Shown here one piece after another: positions 7,289 to 16,175 of a DNA stretch of 64,000 nucleotides. The notes under the pieces are model-generated. The model was not told the origin of the DNA. It saw only the letters and a program-made list of their open reading frames with translations, and did no database searches. The first letter of the stretch is position 1. The number at the start of each line of letters is the position of its first letter. This DNA comes from Nocardia sp. NBC_01730. Its GTDB lineage: Bacteria > Actinomycetota > Actinomycetes > Mycobacteriales > Mycobacteriaceae. The stretch lies in NCBI RefSeq assembly GCF_035920445.1, contig NZ_CP109162.1, forward strand, positions 4,774,001 through 4,838,000, read 5' to 3'. Both the position numbers and the translations under genes were made by a program.

Positions 7289-8480
7289 CACCGAAACCGA
7301 CACCGGCGCCGCCGCATCGGCTGTGTCCGGTGTCGAGATCGTGCTCGACTCGGTCACCAAACACTATCCTGGCCAACGAGATCCAGCCGTGGACAGCGTC
7401 TCGCTGACCATCCCGGCGGGTGAGATCGTGGTCCTGGTCGGGCCGTCTGGCTGCGGCAAGACGACCACCATGCGGATGATCAACCGGCTGATCGAGCCCA
7501 CATCGGGCACCATCACGATCGGCGGACGCGACGCGTCCTCGATGAATCCCGACCGGCTGCGGCGTGGCATCGGCTATTCGATCCAGCAAGCCGGGCTCTT
7601 CCCGCACCTGACCGTGGCGAAGAACGTGGCGACCGTTCCCGGCCTGATCGGCTGGGACCGCAAGCGGATCGAGGCACGGGTCGACGAAATGCTCGAGCTG
7701 GTCAGCCTCGACCCGGACACCTACCGCGGCCGGTACCCGCGCCAGCTGTCCGGGGGCCAACAGCAGCGCGTCGGGGTAGCGCGGGCGCTGGCGGCCGATC
7801 CGCCGGTGCTGCTGATGGACGAGCCGTTCGGCGCTGTCGACCCGATCACCCGGGGTCTGCTGCAGGACGAGTTGCTGCGCCTCCAAGGCGAACTGGGCAA
7901 GACCATCGTGTTCGTGACCCACGATTTCACCGAGGCGGTCAAGCTCGGCGATCGAATCGCGGTGCTGGGCAACCAGTCCCGGATTCTGCAGTACGACACG
8001 CCTGCCGCGATCCTGGCCGATCCCGCCGACGAGACAGTCGCCGGTTTCGTCGGCGCGGACGCCTCGCTCAAGCAGCTCACGTTGACCCGCGTCCGGGATG
8101 TCGAACTCGGCCGGTGCCCTACCGCCGCCGAGCAAGACCCGGTCGAGGATCTGCGTAACGCGCTCGCCAACCAGGACTGGCCATGGGCACTGATGCTCGA
8201 CGGCCACCACCGCCCGCGGCGCTGGGTGTCGTCCGAGCAGCTGGCACACGCGAACTCGTTGCGCGACATCGGATCACCTATCGGCGCGACGTTGTCGCTG
8301 AAGTCGACCCTGCAGGACGCTCTCGAAGCGCTGCTCGCCGAACAGACCGCGACCGCGGTGGTCACCGGAACGCGCGGCGAGTACGTCGGGCTGATCACGA
8401 TCGACACACTCGTCGCACACCTGTCGGCCCTGCGCGCGGAACACGGAGCGGACCGCGTCGCAACGAACGGCGCATCATGA
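7281..8480 (+). CDS. proV: Osmoprotectant ABC transporter ATP-binding protein (ProV/OpuCA type)
   Basis: Cytoplasmic ATPase, 399 residues. Walker A GPSGCGKTT is near residue 53, the Q-loop region is YSIQQAGLFPHLT, the signature is LSGGQQQR, and Walker B is VLLMDEPFGAVD, followed by the H-loop in FVTHDFTEA. The C-terminal third carries a CBS-like regulatory region (STLQDALEALLAEQTATAVV to YVGLITIDTLVAHL), the part that senses ionic strength in OpuA/OpuC systems. GTG start at 7281 overlaps the end of the permease gene; the ATG of the next permease overlaps its stop (ATGA). The set therefore looks translationally coupled. Confidence 0.93.
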   Translation: MTDTETDTGAAASAVSGVEIVLDSVTKHYPGQRDPAVDSVSLTIPAGEIVVLVGPSGCGKTTTMRMINRLIEPTSGTITIGGRDASSMNPDRLRRGIGYSIQQAGLFPHLTVAKNVATVPGLIGWDRKRIEARVDEMLELVSLDPDTYRGRYPRQLSGGQQQRVGVARALAADPPVLLMDEPFGAVDPITRGLLQDELLRLQGELGKTIVFVTHDFTEAVKLGDRIAVLGNQSRILQYDTPAAILADPADETVAGFVGADASLKQLTLTRVRDVELGRCPTAAEQDPVEDLRNALANQDWPWALMLDGHHRPRRWVSSEQLAHANSLRDIGSPIGATLSLKSTLQDALEALLAEQTATAVVTGTRGEYVGLITIDTLVAHLSALRAEHGADRVATNGAS

Positions 8481-9247
8481 CGGCCACCGCCGCCACGACG
8501 TCACCCGCCACCCAGCGCCGGGCCGAGCGTATCCGGTTGTTCGTCCAACCCGTGCTCGTTCTCGTGCTCACCGCGGGCGTGCTGGTGTGGGCGTTCGCCC
8601 GCGACCTCACCACGACGCAGCAGGCCAGTCTCAACGCCGCCGATATCGCGACCGTCACGTGGCAGCACGTGTTGATCACCGCGACGGTGGCGCTGCTCGT
8701 CATCGCGGTGGCGGTCCCGCTCGGCACGCTGCTCACGAGGCCCGGATTTCGCCGTCTCGGACCGCTTTTCGTCGGCATCGCCAATATCGGCGCGGCCGCG
8801 CCCGCCATCGGACTGATCGTGCTGTGCTACCTCGCCACCGGCACGACCGGCTTCTGGATCGGCGTCGCGCCGATCGCGTTCTATGCACTGCTTCCGGTGC
8901 TGCGCAACACGATCCTGGGCTACCAGCAGGTGGACCGGACCCTGATCGATGCGGGGCGCGGGCAGGGGATGTCGGCGGCCACGGTGCTGCGCCGCATCGA
9001 ATTCCCGCTCGCCGTGCCCTACATCCTGGCCGGATTGCGCACCTCGCTCGTGCTCGCGGTCGGCACTGCGACGCTATCGTTCCTGGTGAGCGCTGGTGGT
9101 CTCGGCATACTGATCGACACCGGCTACAAGCTGCGCGACAATGTCACGCTGGTGGTCGGTGCCGTGCTCGCGGTATCGCTGGCGCTGCTTGTCGACTGGC
9201 TCGGCGCGCTCGCCGAAGAGTTTCTCGGGCCGAGGGGACTGAGATGA
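8477..9247 (+). CDS. Osmoprotectant ABC transporter permease, second subunit (ProZ/OpuCD type)
   Basis: Second inner-membrane permease, 256 residues, with about six membrane segments beginning at VLVLVLTAGVLVWAFA and the permease loop NTILGYQQVDRTLIDAGRGQ followed by RIEFPLAVPYILAGL. It is a paralogue of the first permease of the operon, so the transporter is expected to be heterodimeric in the membrane. The ATG at 8477 is chosen because it overlaps the stop of the ATPase gene; the longer open frame from 8183 is antisense-like extension. Its own stop overlaps the ATG of the binding-protein gene. Confidence 0.92.
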   Translation: MTATAATTSPATQRRAERIRLFVQPVLVLVLTAGVLVWAFARDLTTTQQASLNAADIATVTWQHVLITATVALLVIAVAVPLGTLLTRPGFRRLGPLFVGIANIGAAAPAIGLIVLCYLATGTTGFWIGVAPIAFYALLPVLRNTILGYQQVDRTLIDAGRGQGMSAATVLRRIEFPLAVPYILAGLRTSLVLAVGTATLSFLVSAGGLGILIDTGYKLRDNVTLVVGAVLAVSLALLVDWLGALAEEFLGPRGLR

Positions 9248-10218
9248 GCCGGGTCTGGCGCACCTTCGCGCTCGCGCTCGGCCTGGCATTGGTCGGCGCC
9301 TGCGGGCTGCAATCCGGCGGTGCGGTGCCGCTGCGGGTCGGCCCGGGCAGCATCCAGCCGGTGCCCGAACTCGAGGGCGTGCGCGTCATCGTCGGTTCCA
9401 AGGACTTCACCGAGCAGAACATCCTCGGGTATCTCATCGAGTTCGCCATGTCGGCGGCCGGCGCGGACGTGCGCGACCTGACGAACATCCAAGGTTCCAA
9501 CAGCATGCGGGACGCCCAGCTGCACGGGCAGATCGACGTCGCCTACGACTACACCGGCACCGGCTGGGTCAACTATCTCGGCAACGAGACGCCGGTACCG
9601 GACGAAGTCGGCCAGTTCGAGGCGGTCCGTGACGCCGACCTCGCCGCGCACGGCATGGTGTGGGCGGACATGGCGCCGATGAACAACACCTACGCGCTGG
9701 TCATGAGTTCCCGGACCGCGCAGGAGACCGGGGTGCGCACGCTGTCGGACTACGCCGGGCTGGTCGACTCCGACCCCGCCGCGGCCGCCATCTGCGTGGG
9801 CACCGAATTCAACGTCCGGCAGGACGGTTTCCCCGGCCTGGCCCGCAAGTACGAGATCGACCCCGACGAGGTGCGCAAGCAGATCGTCCAGGACGCTGTG
9901 GTGTACCAGGCCACCGCCGACGGCAAGCAGTGCCGCTTCGGTTCCGTCGCCGCCACCGACGGCCGCATCCTCGCCCTGAATCTTATTCTGCTGCACGATG
10001 ATCGCGGCTTCTTCCCGAAATACAACGCGGCGCTGGTGATACGCAAGGAGTTCGCCGACGCACATCCCCGGGTAGCCACCGTTATGGCGCCGATCTCCCA
10101 GCGCCTCACCAACGAAGCCATCACCGAACTCAACCGGCAGGTGGACGTCGACGGACGCGAGCCCGCCGAGGTGGCGCGGGACTGGATGGTCACCCAAGGA
10201 TTCGTCACCGCGCGCTGA
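9244..10218 (+). CDS. proX: Osmoprotectant-binding lipoprotein (ProX/OpuCC type)
   Basis: Substrate-binding protein of the importer, 324 residues. The lipoprotein signal ends in LALVGACG with Cys20 as the lipidated residue. The mature protein opens with the family segment VGSKDFTEQNILGYLIE, then GSNSMRDAQLHGQIDVAYDYTGTGW, which places it in the quaternary-amine-binding family (OpuAC-like). Substrate (betaine, choline, carnitine or ectoine) cannot be decided by eye. Last gene of the operon; degenerate short repeats follow its end. Confidence 0.92.
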   Translation: MSRVWRTFALALGLALVGACGLQSGGAVPLRVGPGSIQPVPELEGVRVIVGSKDFTEQNILGYLIEFAMSAAGADVRDLTNIQGSNSMRDAQLHGQIDVAYDYTGTGWVNYLGNETPVPDEVGQFEAVRDADLAAHGMVWADMAPMNNTYALVMSSRTAQETGVRTLSDYAGLVDSDPAAAAICVGTEFNVRQDGFPGLARKYEIDPDEVRKQIVQDAVVYQATADGKQCRFGSVAATDGRILALNLILLHDDRGFFPKYNAALVIRKEFADAHPRVATVMAPISQRLTNEAITELNRQVDVDGREPAEVARDWMVTQGFVTAR

Positions 10219-10280
10219 GTCGACACGTCCTCAGGTACCGCGGCAAGCGCGCGAAATCGCCGCCCATGGGACGTGGACCC

Positions 10281-10530
10281 CACGCGGATTCGCGACCCGG
10301 GCAGTGCGCACAGACGCGTAAATCGCGACCAAGCAACACTGTCAGGCGCGGGTTCCCAGCTCAGCAGCGCGGTAAGGCGTGCGAATCGAGACCAAGAGGG
10401 AGCACGGTCCAAACGCGCGAATCGCAACTCGTGCAGCACGGTCGAACACTCAGTCGCAATCCAGACAACGCAGCGCCCGGGTCGCGGCCCAGCGTCACGA
10501 TCAGGCGCGCGGGTCGCGGCCCAGGTAACG
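10281..10530. repeat. Degenerate 31-35-bp tandem repeats downstream of proX
   Basis: About seven loosely conserved units with core CGCG(N)GAATCGCGACC and a trailing AGCACGGTC are visible from 10281 to 10530. The last unit overlaps the 3' end of the minus-strand gene that stops at 10501, where the core reads as its final codons (GRDPRA and stop). The array therefore looks as if it grew from duplications of that gene end. No gene is seen in the 282-bp gap. Confidence 0.55.
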
Positions 10531-11145
10531 CAGGAGCGCGGCGATGGCTGTGTCGTCGGCCGCACCTTCGACGATCGGGGCGTAGGCGCCCCACTGGCGC
10601 AGGGGCTCGACAATTTCGGCTTGCTCACCGCTGCCGGGGGCCGGGTGGACGGTGCGGGCGGCGGTGAGCAAGTGGGCGGCGAGGTCGTCGGTCAGGGGCG
10701 AGGGCTGGCGCGTGGCGATCGCGATATCCCAGGCGTGCACGGCGGCATCCAGCGCACACATGACGGCGGCGACCGGCGTGGCGAGCGCGCCGTGCGGCAG
10801 CGGAGTCGGCACAGTTTCGGAGTCGTCGGCGACCGTTGCCCAGGCGGCGGAGGTCTGTTCGATCGCTTCGTGCACCAGGTCCGACGGAGAACCGTCGACG
10901 GCGCCCGACGGCGCGAACGGGTTGTCGGCCGGACCATCGCCGATGCCGAGGCATGCCGCGTACGCGAGCTGATCGCCCGCGGCGTGCTGAACGACCTGCG
11001 TCACATCCCATTCCGAGCACGGGGTGGGCAGCTGCCACTGATCGTCTTCAACGCTCGCGACGACTGTTTCGAGCGCACGGTAGGAGGAGGCGAGCACGTC
11101 CCGCCAGACGGGCCGCAGGGTGGTGGCGGCGGTGGTGGCGTTCAT
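10501..11145 (-). CDS. Mycothiol-dependent DinB/maleylpyruvate-isomerase-like protein (TIGR03086 type)
   Basis: A 214-residue four-helix protein of the actinobacterial DinB-like superfamily. Typical features are LPTPCSEWDVTQVVQHAAG near residue 40, with a metal-ligand His in QHAAGDQ, and the later segment DAAVHAWDIAIATRQ with another conserved His. Members bind a metal and often use mycothiol; the reaction here is unknown. Start ATG 11145 follows AAAGG at 7 nt. It is divergent from a WYL-domain regulator 90 bp away, which probably controls it. Confidence 0.8.
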   Translation of the reverse strand: MNATTAATTLRPVWRDVLASSYRALETVVASVEDDQWQLPTPCSEWDVTQVVQHAAGDQLAYAACLGIGDGPADNPFAPSGAVDGSPSDLVHEAIEQTSAAWATVADDSETVPTPLPHGALATPVAAVMCALDAAVHAWDIAIATRQPSPLTDDLAAHLLTAARTVHPAPGSGEQAEIVEPLRQWGAYAPIVEGAADDTAIAALLRYLGRDPRA

Positions 11146-11195
11146 GTCAGAGCCTTTCGGGTTGTTTCCTTGCTGCTGACACGAGCCTATTGGGC

Positions 11196-11220
11196 AATTA
11201 GGCTATTTTCGTTCCTAATT
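11196..11220. promoter_or_regulatory. Inverted repeat, possible WYL-regulator operator
   Basis: AATTAGG (11196-11202) and CCTAATT (11214-11220) form a 7-bp inverted repeat with an 11-bp spacer in the AT-rich part of the divergent promoter region between 10501-11145 (minus) and 11236-12213 (plus). Its position just upstream of the regulator's ribosome site suggests an autoregulatory operator; this is inferred from symmetry and location only. Confidence 0.45.
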
Positions 11221-11235
11221 TGGGAAGAGGTGAAA

Positions 11236-12213
11236 GTGGCAGCGTCCACCACACGTGTCCTTCGTTTGCTCGCACTGCTTCAGGATCGCGCGCACACCGG
11301 ACGCGACCTCGCCGCGCGACTCGGCGTCACCGACCGCACACTGCGCTACGACATCCAGCGGCTGCGCGAGCTCGGCTACCCCGTGCACGCAGAGCGCGGC
11401 GCGATCGGCGGCTACCGGCTCGGCCGCGGCACGACCATGCCGCCGCTGCTGCTGGACGACGACGAAGCGGTGGCCGTCGCGGTGGCCGTCGGGTTGGCCG
11501 AGGATGGTTCCACCGGCATCGCGGACATTGCGGACCACGTCACCAGAGCACTGGCCAAACTGGACCAGATTCTGCCGAAACGCTTGCAGCGCAAGGTGAC
11601 CGCGCTACGCGACGCCACCGCGATCGGCCCGGCGACCACCGGTTCCCGCGAACCCGACGCCCCGGTCCCCGCCGGGGTGCTCACGACCCTGGCGGGCGCC
11701 ATCCGCGACAGCGCGACAGTCCGAATCGAGGAGGCCGCCGCGAGCGAGCCCGTGACGGAGGTCGAGCCTTATCGCCTGATCAACTGGCAGCGCCGCTGGT
11801 ACCTGGTTGCCTACAGCCTCGAAAACCATTCCTGGCGTGCGATTCCCGTCGCTCGGATCCCCCATGCCGCGCCGGGCTCCCGTCGCTTCGCCGCACGCTC
11901 GCTTCCGGACGACGATCTGGTCGCCTTCGTCATGCGCCACATCGCCACCGCAGGCTGGCGGGTGCAGGCTCGGGTCACCGTGCTGGCCCCGGCCGAGACC
12001 GTGATCGCCCGTATCAATCCCGCCGTCGGTGTTGTCGAAGCCGTGGATGCTGACACCTGCATCCTCTACACCGGCGCGGACGCGCTGGAAACCGTCGCCA
12101 TCTACCTATCCATGCTGATGATGGACTTCCGCGTGGACAGTCCGCCAGAACTCGTCGCCCACATCCGCACCCTCGCCCACCGCTACACCGAAGCGGTCGC
12201 CGACGCGCCGTAG
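11236..12213 (+). CDS. WYL-domain transcriptional regulator with N-terminal HTH
   Basis: A 325-residue regulator. The N-terminal winged helix-turn-helix (residues 3-55, TTRVLRLLALLQDRAHTG, then LAARLGVTDRTLRYDIQRL) is of the DeoR/HTH-11 type. The middle contains the WYL domain with its namesake segment INWQRRWYLVAYS, and the C-terminal WCX-like region ends near VAHIRTLAHRYTEA. WYL domains bind nucleic acid or small ligands and control stress, defence or metabolic genes. Start GTG 11236 follows GAAGAGG; GTG 11230 is possible. It probably regulates the divergent DinB-like gene. Confidence 0.88.
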   Translation: MAASTTRVLRLLALLQDRAHTGRDLAARLGVTDRTLRYDIQRLRELGYPVHAERGAIGGYRLGRGTTMPPLLLDDDEAVAVAVAVGLAEDGSTGIADIADHVTRALAKLDQILPKRLQRKVTALRDATAIGPATTGSREPDAPVPAGVLTTLAGAIRDSATVRIEEAAASEPVTEVEPYRLINWQRRWYLVAYSLENHSWRAIPVARIPHAAPGSRRFAARSLPDDDLVAFVMRHIATAGWRVQARVTVLAPAETVIARINPAVGVVEAVDADTCILYTGADALETVAIYLSMLMMDFRVDSPPELVAHIRTLAHRYTEAVADAP

Positions 12214-12273
12214 CCGAAGCAGCACCAGCCGCAGTGGGGGCCACCACACCCTCCGGGGCCATGTAGTGGAACG

Positions 12274-12339
12274 CTCGGCGTAAAACCGCCGAGTCCGCAA
12301 AAGCCCAATGTCGACCCGAGCGAATCCGGATCGGGCTTT
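12274..12339. terminator. Two stem-loops between convergent genes
   Basis: CTCGGCG (12274-12280) pairs with CGCCGAG (12287-12293) over a 6-nt loop, and AAAAGCCC (from 12299) pairs with GGGCTTT (12333-12339) around a longer loop whose A-run and T-run flank the stem on either strand. They lie between the ends of the convergent WYL regulator and MFS transporter genes and would suit a bidirectional terminator. Confidence 0.55.
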
Positions 12340-12352
12340 CGTAACGGCTCGA

Positions 12353-13825
12353 TCAGGCGTGCCCGACAGTCGACGCCGCGTCAGCCGCCTTGCGCATCGG
12401 GATCAGCGTCGTCAGACCGATCGCGGTCAATGCCGCTGTCATCGCGATGAGGAACGTGGTGTGGAACCCGTCGCGGGACGGCAACACGTGTCCGCCCAGC
12501 GATATCGTCATGTGTGCGAGCACCACACTCATCACCGCCGATGAGGTCGAGGTGCCGATCGAGCGCATCAGTGAGTTCAAACCATTGGCCGCAGCGGTCT
12601 CTGTGATCGGTACCGCGTCCATGATCAGCGCCGGCATCGCCGCATATGCCAGACCGACGCCACCTGCCACGATCATCGCCGCGAGCATGATTTCCCAGAC
12701 GCTGTTCATCAGCACCACCGCGCACAGGTAGCCGATGGCGATCACCGTGGAGCCGAGCGCGAGGGTTGTCTTCGGGCCTCGGCTCGCCGACAGTCGCGCC
12801 GACACCGGCGAGAGCAGCATCATCACGAAACCTGTTGGTGCGAGTGCCAATCCGGCGCTGACCATGGACAGCCCGAAGCCGTACCCGGTCTTCTCCGGCG
12901 CCATCAGCAGCTGCGGGAAGGTCAGCGACATGCCGTAGAGCGAGAACCCGACGGCTATCGAGGCCAGGTTGGTGAACAGCACCCTCGGCCGTGCCGAGAC
13001 CCGCAGGTCCACCAGCGGCGAGCGTTGCCGCAGTTCGTAAGCGCCCCAGCCGAGGAACACCACCACCGACACCGCGAACAGGATCAGGATCCGCGCGCTG
13101 GCCCAGCCCCAGTCCGCGCCCTTGGTGATCGCGATGAGCAATGCGAGCAGCGCCACCGACAGGCCGACCGCGCCACCGAAGTCGAACCGCGCGGGCGTGC
13201 GCACCGGCGATTCCGGGACGAACACGAAAACCAATGCGGCGCAGACGACACCGAGACCGGCCGAGGTCCAGAACAGCACGTGCCAGTCCGCGTTCTGCGC
13301 GATCGCCGCCGCGACCGGCAGACCGATCACACCGCCGACGCCGAGCGTCGCGCTCATGATCGCCATCGCCGAACCCACACGCTCAGCAGGCAGCTCGTCG
13401 CGCATGATGCTGATCCCCAACGGGATCGCCCCGACCGCCGCGCCCTGTAGCGAGCGACCGATGATCTCGGGCACCAGCTCGGAGAACGACGCACAGACCA
13501 CCGAACCGACGATCAACAACACCAGATTCGCGAACAGAATCCGGCGCTTGCCGAACATGTCGCCGAGACGGCCGCTGATCGGAGTCGACACCGCACCAGC
13601 CAGCAGCGTGGCCGTCACGACCCAAGACGCATTGGACGCCGAAGTGCTCAGCAGCGTGGGCAACGACGGAATGATCGGAATGACCAGCGTCTGCATGAGC
13701 GAGACCACGACACCGACCATGCCGAGCGTCGCAATGAGAAGAGCCGGCGTGGGACGACGCCGGTCGTCGGAACCGGAGACGGTCGAAGACGCGTCGACAG
13801 CAACAGTCACATGTGTACGGTACAT
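12353..13825 (-). CDS. MFS drug transporter, DHA2 (14-TMS) type
   Basis: A 490-residue multidrug efflux-type permease with about 14 membrane segments. Typical DHA2 motifs are NASWVVTATLLAGAV, GRLGDMFGKRRILF (motif A), GRSLQGAAVGAIPLG and the motif C region GVGGVIGLPVAAAI. It exports small toxic molecules by proton antiport; the substrate is unknown. It is divergent from a MarR regulator 57 bp away, the usual arrangement for inducible efflux. No ribosome site is obvious: ATG 13825 is used, but GTG 13810, which would leave the palindrome at 13814-13824 untranslated, is equally possible. Confidence 0.88.
   Translation of the reverse strand: MYRTHVTVAVDASSTVSGSDDRRRPTPALLIATLGMVGVVVSLMQTLVIPIIPSLPTLLSTSASNASWVVTATLLAGAVSTPISGRLGDMFGKRRILFANLVLLIVGSVVCASFSELVPEIIGRSLQGAAVGAIPLGISIMRDELPAERVGSAMAIMSATLGVGGVIGLPVAAAIAQNADWHVLFWTSAGLGVVCAALVFVFVPESPVRTPARFDFGGAVGLSVALLALLIAITKGADWGWASARILILFAVSVVVFLGWGAYELRQRSPLVDLRVSARPRVLFTNLASIAVGFSLYGMSLTFPQLLMAPEKTGYGFGLSMVSAGLALAPTGFVMMLLSPVSARLSASRGPKTTLALGSTVIAIGYLCAVVLMNSVWEIMLAAMIVAGGVGLAYAAMPALIMDAVPITETAAANGLNSLMRSIGTSTSSAVMSVVLAHMTISLGGHVLPSRDGFHTTFLIAMTAALTAIGLTTLIPMRKAADAASTVGHA
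13814..13824. promoter_or_regulatory. Palindrome TGTACGGTACA at the MFS start, possible MarR operator
   Basis: TGTAC-G-GTACA is a perfect short palindrome within a larger imperfect one (CATGTGTACGGTACATATG). A second similar half, GTGTATCGTGCAC, follows at 13831-13843. Both sit in the divergent MFS/MarR promoter region, as expected for MarR binding sites. Function is inferred from position. Confidence 0.5.
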
Positions 13826-13882
13826 ATGGCGTGTATCGTGCACAATTTGGTATCGACGTGATGCACGCGACATAGTGTCGCC

Positions 13883-14365
13883 ATGCCCGATTGCGGTCCC
13901 GCCGACAGCACAGCGCTCACTCGCCTCACCTTCGAGCTGTCACTGTTGGCCAGGCACTTCCCCGCCGCCCTTCTGCGCCGCCCCGGCTTCCAGCTGGACC
14001 GCTCGGCCTATCTGATCCTGACCCGGCTCGAGCTCGACGCCCCGCTGAGCCTCCGCGAGCTCTCCGAGGCGTTTCAGCTTGACATCTCCACGATCAACCG
14101 CCAGGTCGGAGCAATGCTCAAACAAGGACTGGTCGACCGAGTGCCCGACCCCGACGGCGGCATCGCCCGCAAGCTCCGCGCCAGCGTCAAGGGTCTGGAA
14201 CTGCTGGCCGCCGATCGAGTACAGAGCCGCCAGGGCATCGGCTCGGTGGTGGCCGACTGGGCCGACGCGGACGTCGATCAATTGAGCAGGCTCGTCGCGC
14301 GATTCAACCAATCAGTCGAGCACATCGAAGAAAACCCCTGGCCGCGCCCGCCGGACCTGCGCTGA
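13883..14365 (+). CDS. MarR-family transcriptional regulator
   Basis: A 160-residue protein with the MarR winged-helix fold. A dimerisation helix at the start (LTFELSLLARHFPAALLRR) is followed by the winged HTH, LSLRELSEAFQLDISTINRQVGAMLKQGLVDRVPDPDGG, of which residues around 55-100 form helix, recognition helix and wing, then a long C-terminal helix. It probably represses the divergent MFS pump and is released by an efflux substrate. No clear ribosome site precedes ATG 13883, so translation may be leaderless. Confidence 0.88.
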   Translation: MPDCGPADSTALTRLTFELSLLARHFPAALLRRPGFQLDRSAYLILTRLELDAPLSLRELSEAFQLDISTINRQVGAMLKQGLVDRVPDPDGGIARKLRASVKGLELLAADRVQSRQGIGSVVADWADADVDQLSRLVARFNQSVEHIEENPWPRPPDLR

Positions 14366-14520
14366 CACTTCGGCCGTTGGCTCCACACACCCCGCATGCC
14401 CCGTGAGTCCTACCGCACGCCGCCCATGCGAACACCCAACCGCGAGTGTGAGTTCCATACATCTGCTTCCATGCATCTGCGGAACCCGGCTCGGTCACGA
14501 GATGTCCGCGATTTGCCGAC

Positions 14521-15075
14521 TCAGGCGGTCAACCGTACTCGGTACAGCTTGACCCGCAACCATGACGGCGCCAAGCCACAGGCCAGAAGGAGAACAGCCA
14601 CCACAGCGGCGGTTGCCACCGTCACGGGTGCAATCGCCTCGATCCCTTCCTCGGTGAACGTCACCCAGGGGTACATGGCCACCCAGACCATCGCGAACAT
14701 ACCAACCAGTTGTGCGAGCAGAATGGGCACCGCCGTCCGTGCTCGCATTCCCTGCAGTGTGGCCGCCGACGCGCTACCCGCGAACACCGCGCGCACCCGA
14801 CGCCAGCCCGACCAATTCAGCAGCAGCGCGACGATGTCGAAAGCCAACGAGACAAGCGCGATCACCATCGGCGCGGGCGGAGCGAGCAACGACGGGTCGG
14901 GCATCACCTGGTTGCCGGTCGTGGCCGAGCCGACGGCCAGCACCACCCCGACCAACGCCGCCCCGAGCCAGAACACCAGCCAGCGCAGCTTGGACTGCGC
15001 GAGGGAGAGGGTCGCTCGACGTTGTTCGGGTGACCACGCCTCGTACCAGCCGGGTGCACCAACGGGAATCGTCAT
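14521..15075 (-). CDS. Membrane protein of unknown function, four predicted TM segments
   Basis: A 184-residue protein. A soluble N-terminal stretch (MTIPVGAPGWYEAWSPEQRR) precedes four hydrophobic segments: WLVFWLGAALVGVVLAVG, VIALVSLAFDIVALLLNW, ILLAQLVGMFAMVWVAMYPWV and TVATAAVVAVLLLACGLA. No catalytic motif is visible and I do not recognise the family. The ATG at 15075 is chosen over the longer frame because of the GAGAGGG site 5 nt upstream and the plausible protein start. Confidence 0.6.
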   Translation of the reverse strand: MTIPVGAPGWYEAWSPEQRRATLSLAQSKLRWLVFWLGAALVGVVLAVGSATTGNQVMPDPSLLAPPAPMVIALVSLAFDIVALLLNWSGWRRVRAVFAGSASAATLQGMRARTAVPILLAQLVGMFAMVWVAMYPWVTFTEEGIEAIAPVTVATAAVVAVLLLACGLAPSWLRVKLYRVRLTA

Positions 15076-15215
15076 GAGCTCCCTCTCGTCCCAGGAACCG
15101 GTGCAGTCAGAGTATCGAAAATCGTTGCGCGACGGACGAATCAGGCCTTTTCGCCACACTGTGTGGCACAACTGACGATGTGCCGACGGACCGATTCGCA
15201 CCTGGTTTGCGGTGG

Positions 15216-16175
15216 TCATGCCGACCCCCCGACTACTCGAACCGCATCCTCCGCCGCCGCGCCGTCGAGCAGTTTCCGCCGCAAAAAATGCAGTTGGTGC
15301 TCGACGGCCGGTTCGAAGAATTCTTTTCCGGCGAAGACATCGAAATGGTCGCAGGGATAGTGACGGACCTCGGCACGCGCCTTGAACGCCGCCTTCGCCG
15401 CCGCATGCGGTGGCGCCGCGCGATCGAAGTCGGCGATCTGGACCAGCACCGGTGCGCCGATGCGGTCCGCCCGCCGGTCGGCGCGATAACTGCCGAGTTC
15501 GACGCCGACGGAAGCATCGACCTCGTTGCGCCAGGACGGACCGGCCAGCGAGAGGTAGCTCTCGTAGTAGCCGTCTGCCGTCAGCGCGGCCTGTTCACCC
15601 GGGCGACCGACCAGCGGCATCATGGTCGAGGGTCGGCCCACACGACCGGCCAGCGCACTACGCACACTCGCGACCGTCGACCTCGCGACCGCACCCGCAC
15701 CGACCTGCGTCAGCGCGTATCGCCCAGCCGCCAAGCCGTTGACCAGCGGGACAACGGCGATGACCGCGCACACATCCACGCGGTCGGCGGCGACCATCAT
15801 GGCGTGCCCGCCGGATTGCGAGATACCCCACAGCACAATGCGATTCGGGTCGGCTCCCGGCTGCCGTGCGGCCGCTGCCACAGCAGCTCGATAGTCCTCG
15901 ACCTGGGCGGACATCGACACCTTCTGCCGCGGCTCCCCCGCCGAGGTGCCGAATCCGCGGTAGTCGAAGGCGAAGACGGCCAGACCGGCATCGGAGAAGC
16001 GCCGGGCAAAGGGCTCGAGGCCGGAATCTTTCGTGCCGCCGAAACCGTGGGCCATGACCACCACCGGCCGACCCGCCGACCGATCGAAGGGGCTTACCGC
16101 GTCATCGATGAAATACCATGCGTCACAAATGATTCCGGTTGAATCGAAGCCCACCTGCCGATAACTCGTGTTCAC
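15216..16175 (-). CDS. Alpha/beta hydrolase
   Basis: A 319-residue alpha/beta-fold hydrolase. The oxyanion segment is VVVMAHGFGGTKDSGL, the second strand region is FDYRGFGTSAGEPRQ, the nucleophile Ser is in the elbow LWGISQSGGHA, and the catalytic His is in HYPCDHFDVFAG near the C-terminus. It resembles dienelactone-hydrolase/acyl-esterase-like proteins found beside Baeyer-Villiger monooxygenases. Its GTG start overlaps the stop of the upstream monooxygenase gene (GTGA), so the two probably act in one pathway, for example ketone to ester to acid plus alcohol. Confidence 0.88.
   Translation of the reverse strand: MNTSYRQVGFDSTGIICDAWYFIDDAVSPFDRSAGRPVVVMAHGFGGTKDSGLEPFARRFSDAGLAVFAFDYRGFGTSAGEPRQKVSMSAQVEDYRAAVAAAARQPGADPNRIVLWGISQSGGHAMMVAADRVDVCAVIAVVPLVNGLAAGRYALTQVGAGAVARSTVASVRSALAGRVGRPSTMMPLVGRPGEQAALTADGYYESYLSLAGPSWRNEVDASVGVELGSYRADRRADRIGAPVLVQIADFDRAAPPHAAAKAAFKARAEVRHYPCDHFDVFAGKEFFEPAVEHQLHFLRRKLLDGAAAEDAVRVVGGSA

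Noticed and set aside
10273..11235. Long N-terminal extension of the WYL regulator frame
   Set aside because: It runs through the degenerate repeats and antisense to the DinB-like gene. The HTH begins only after 11236, where a ribosome site exists.
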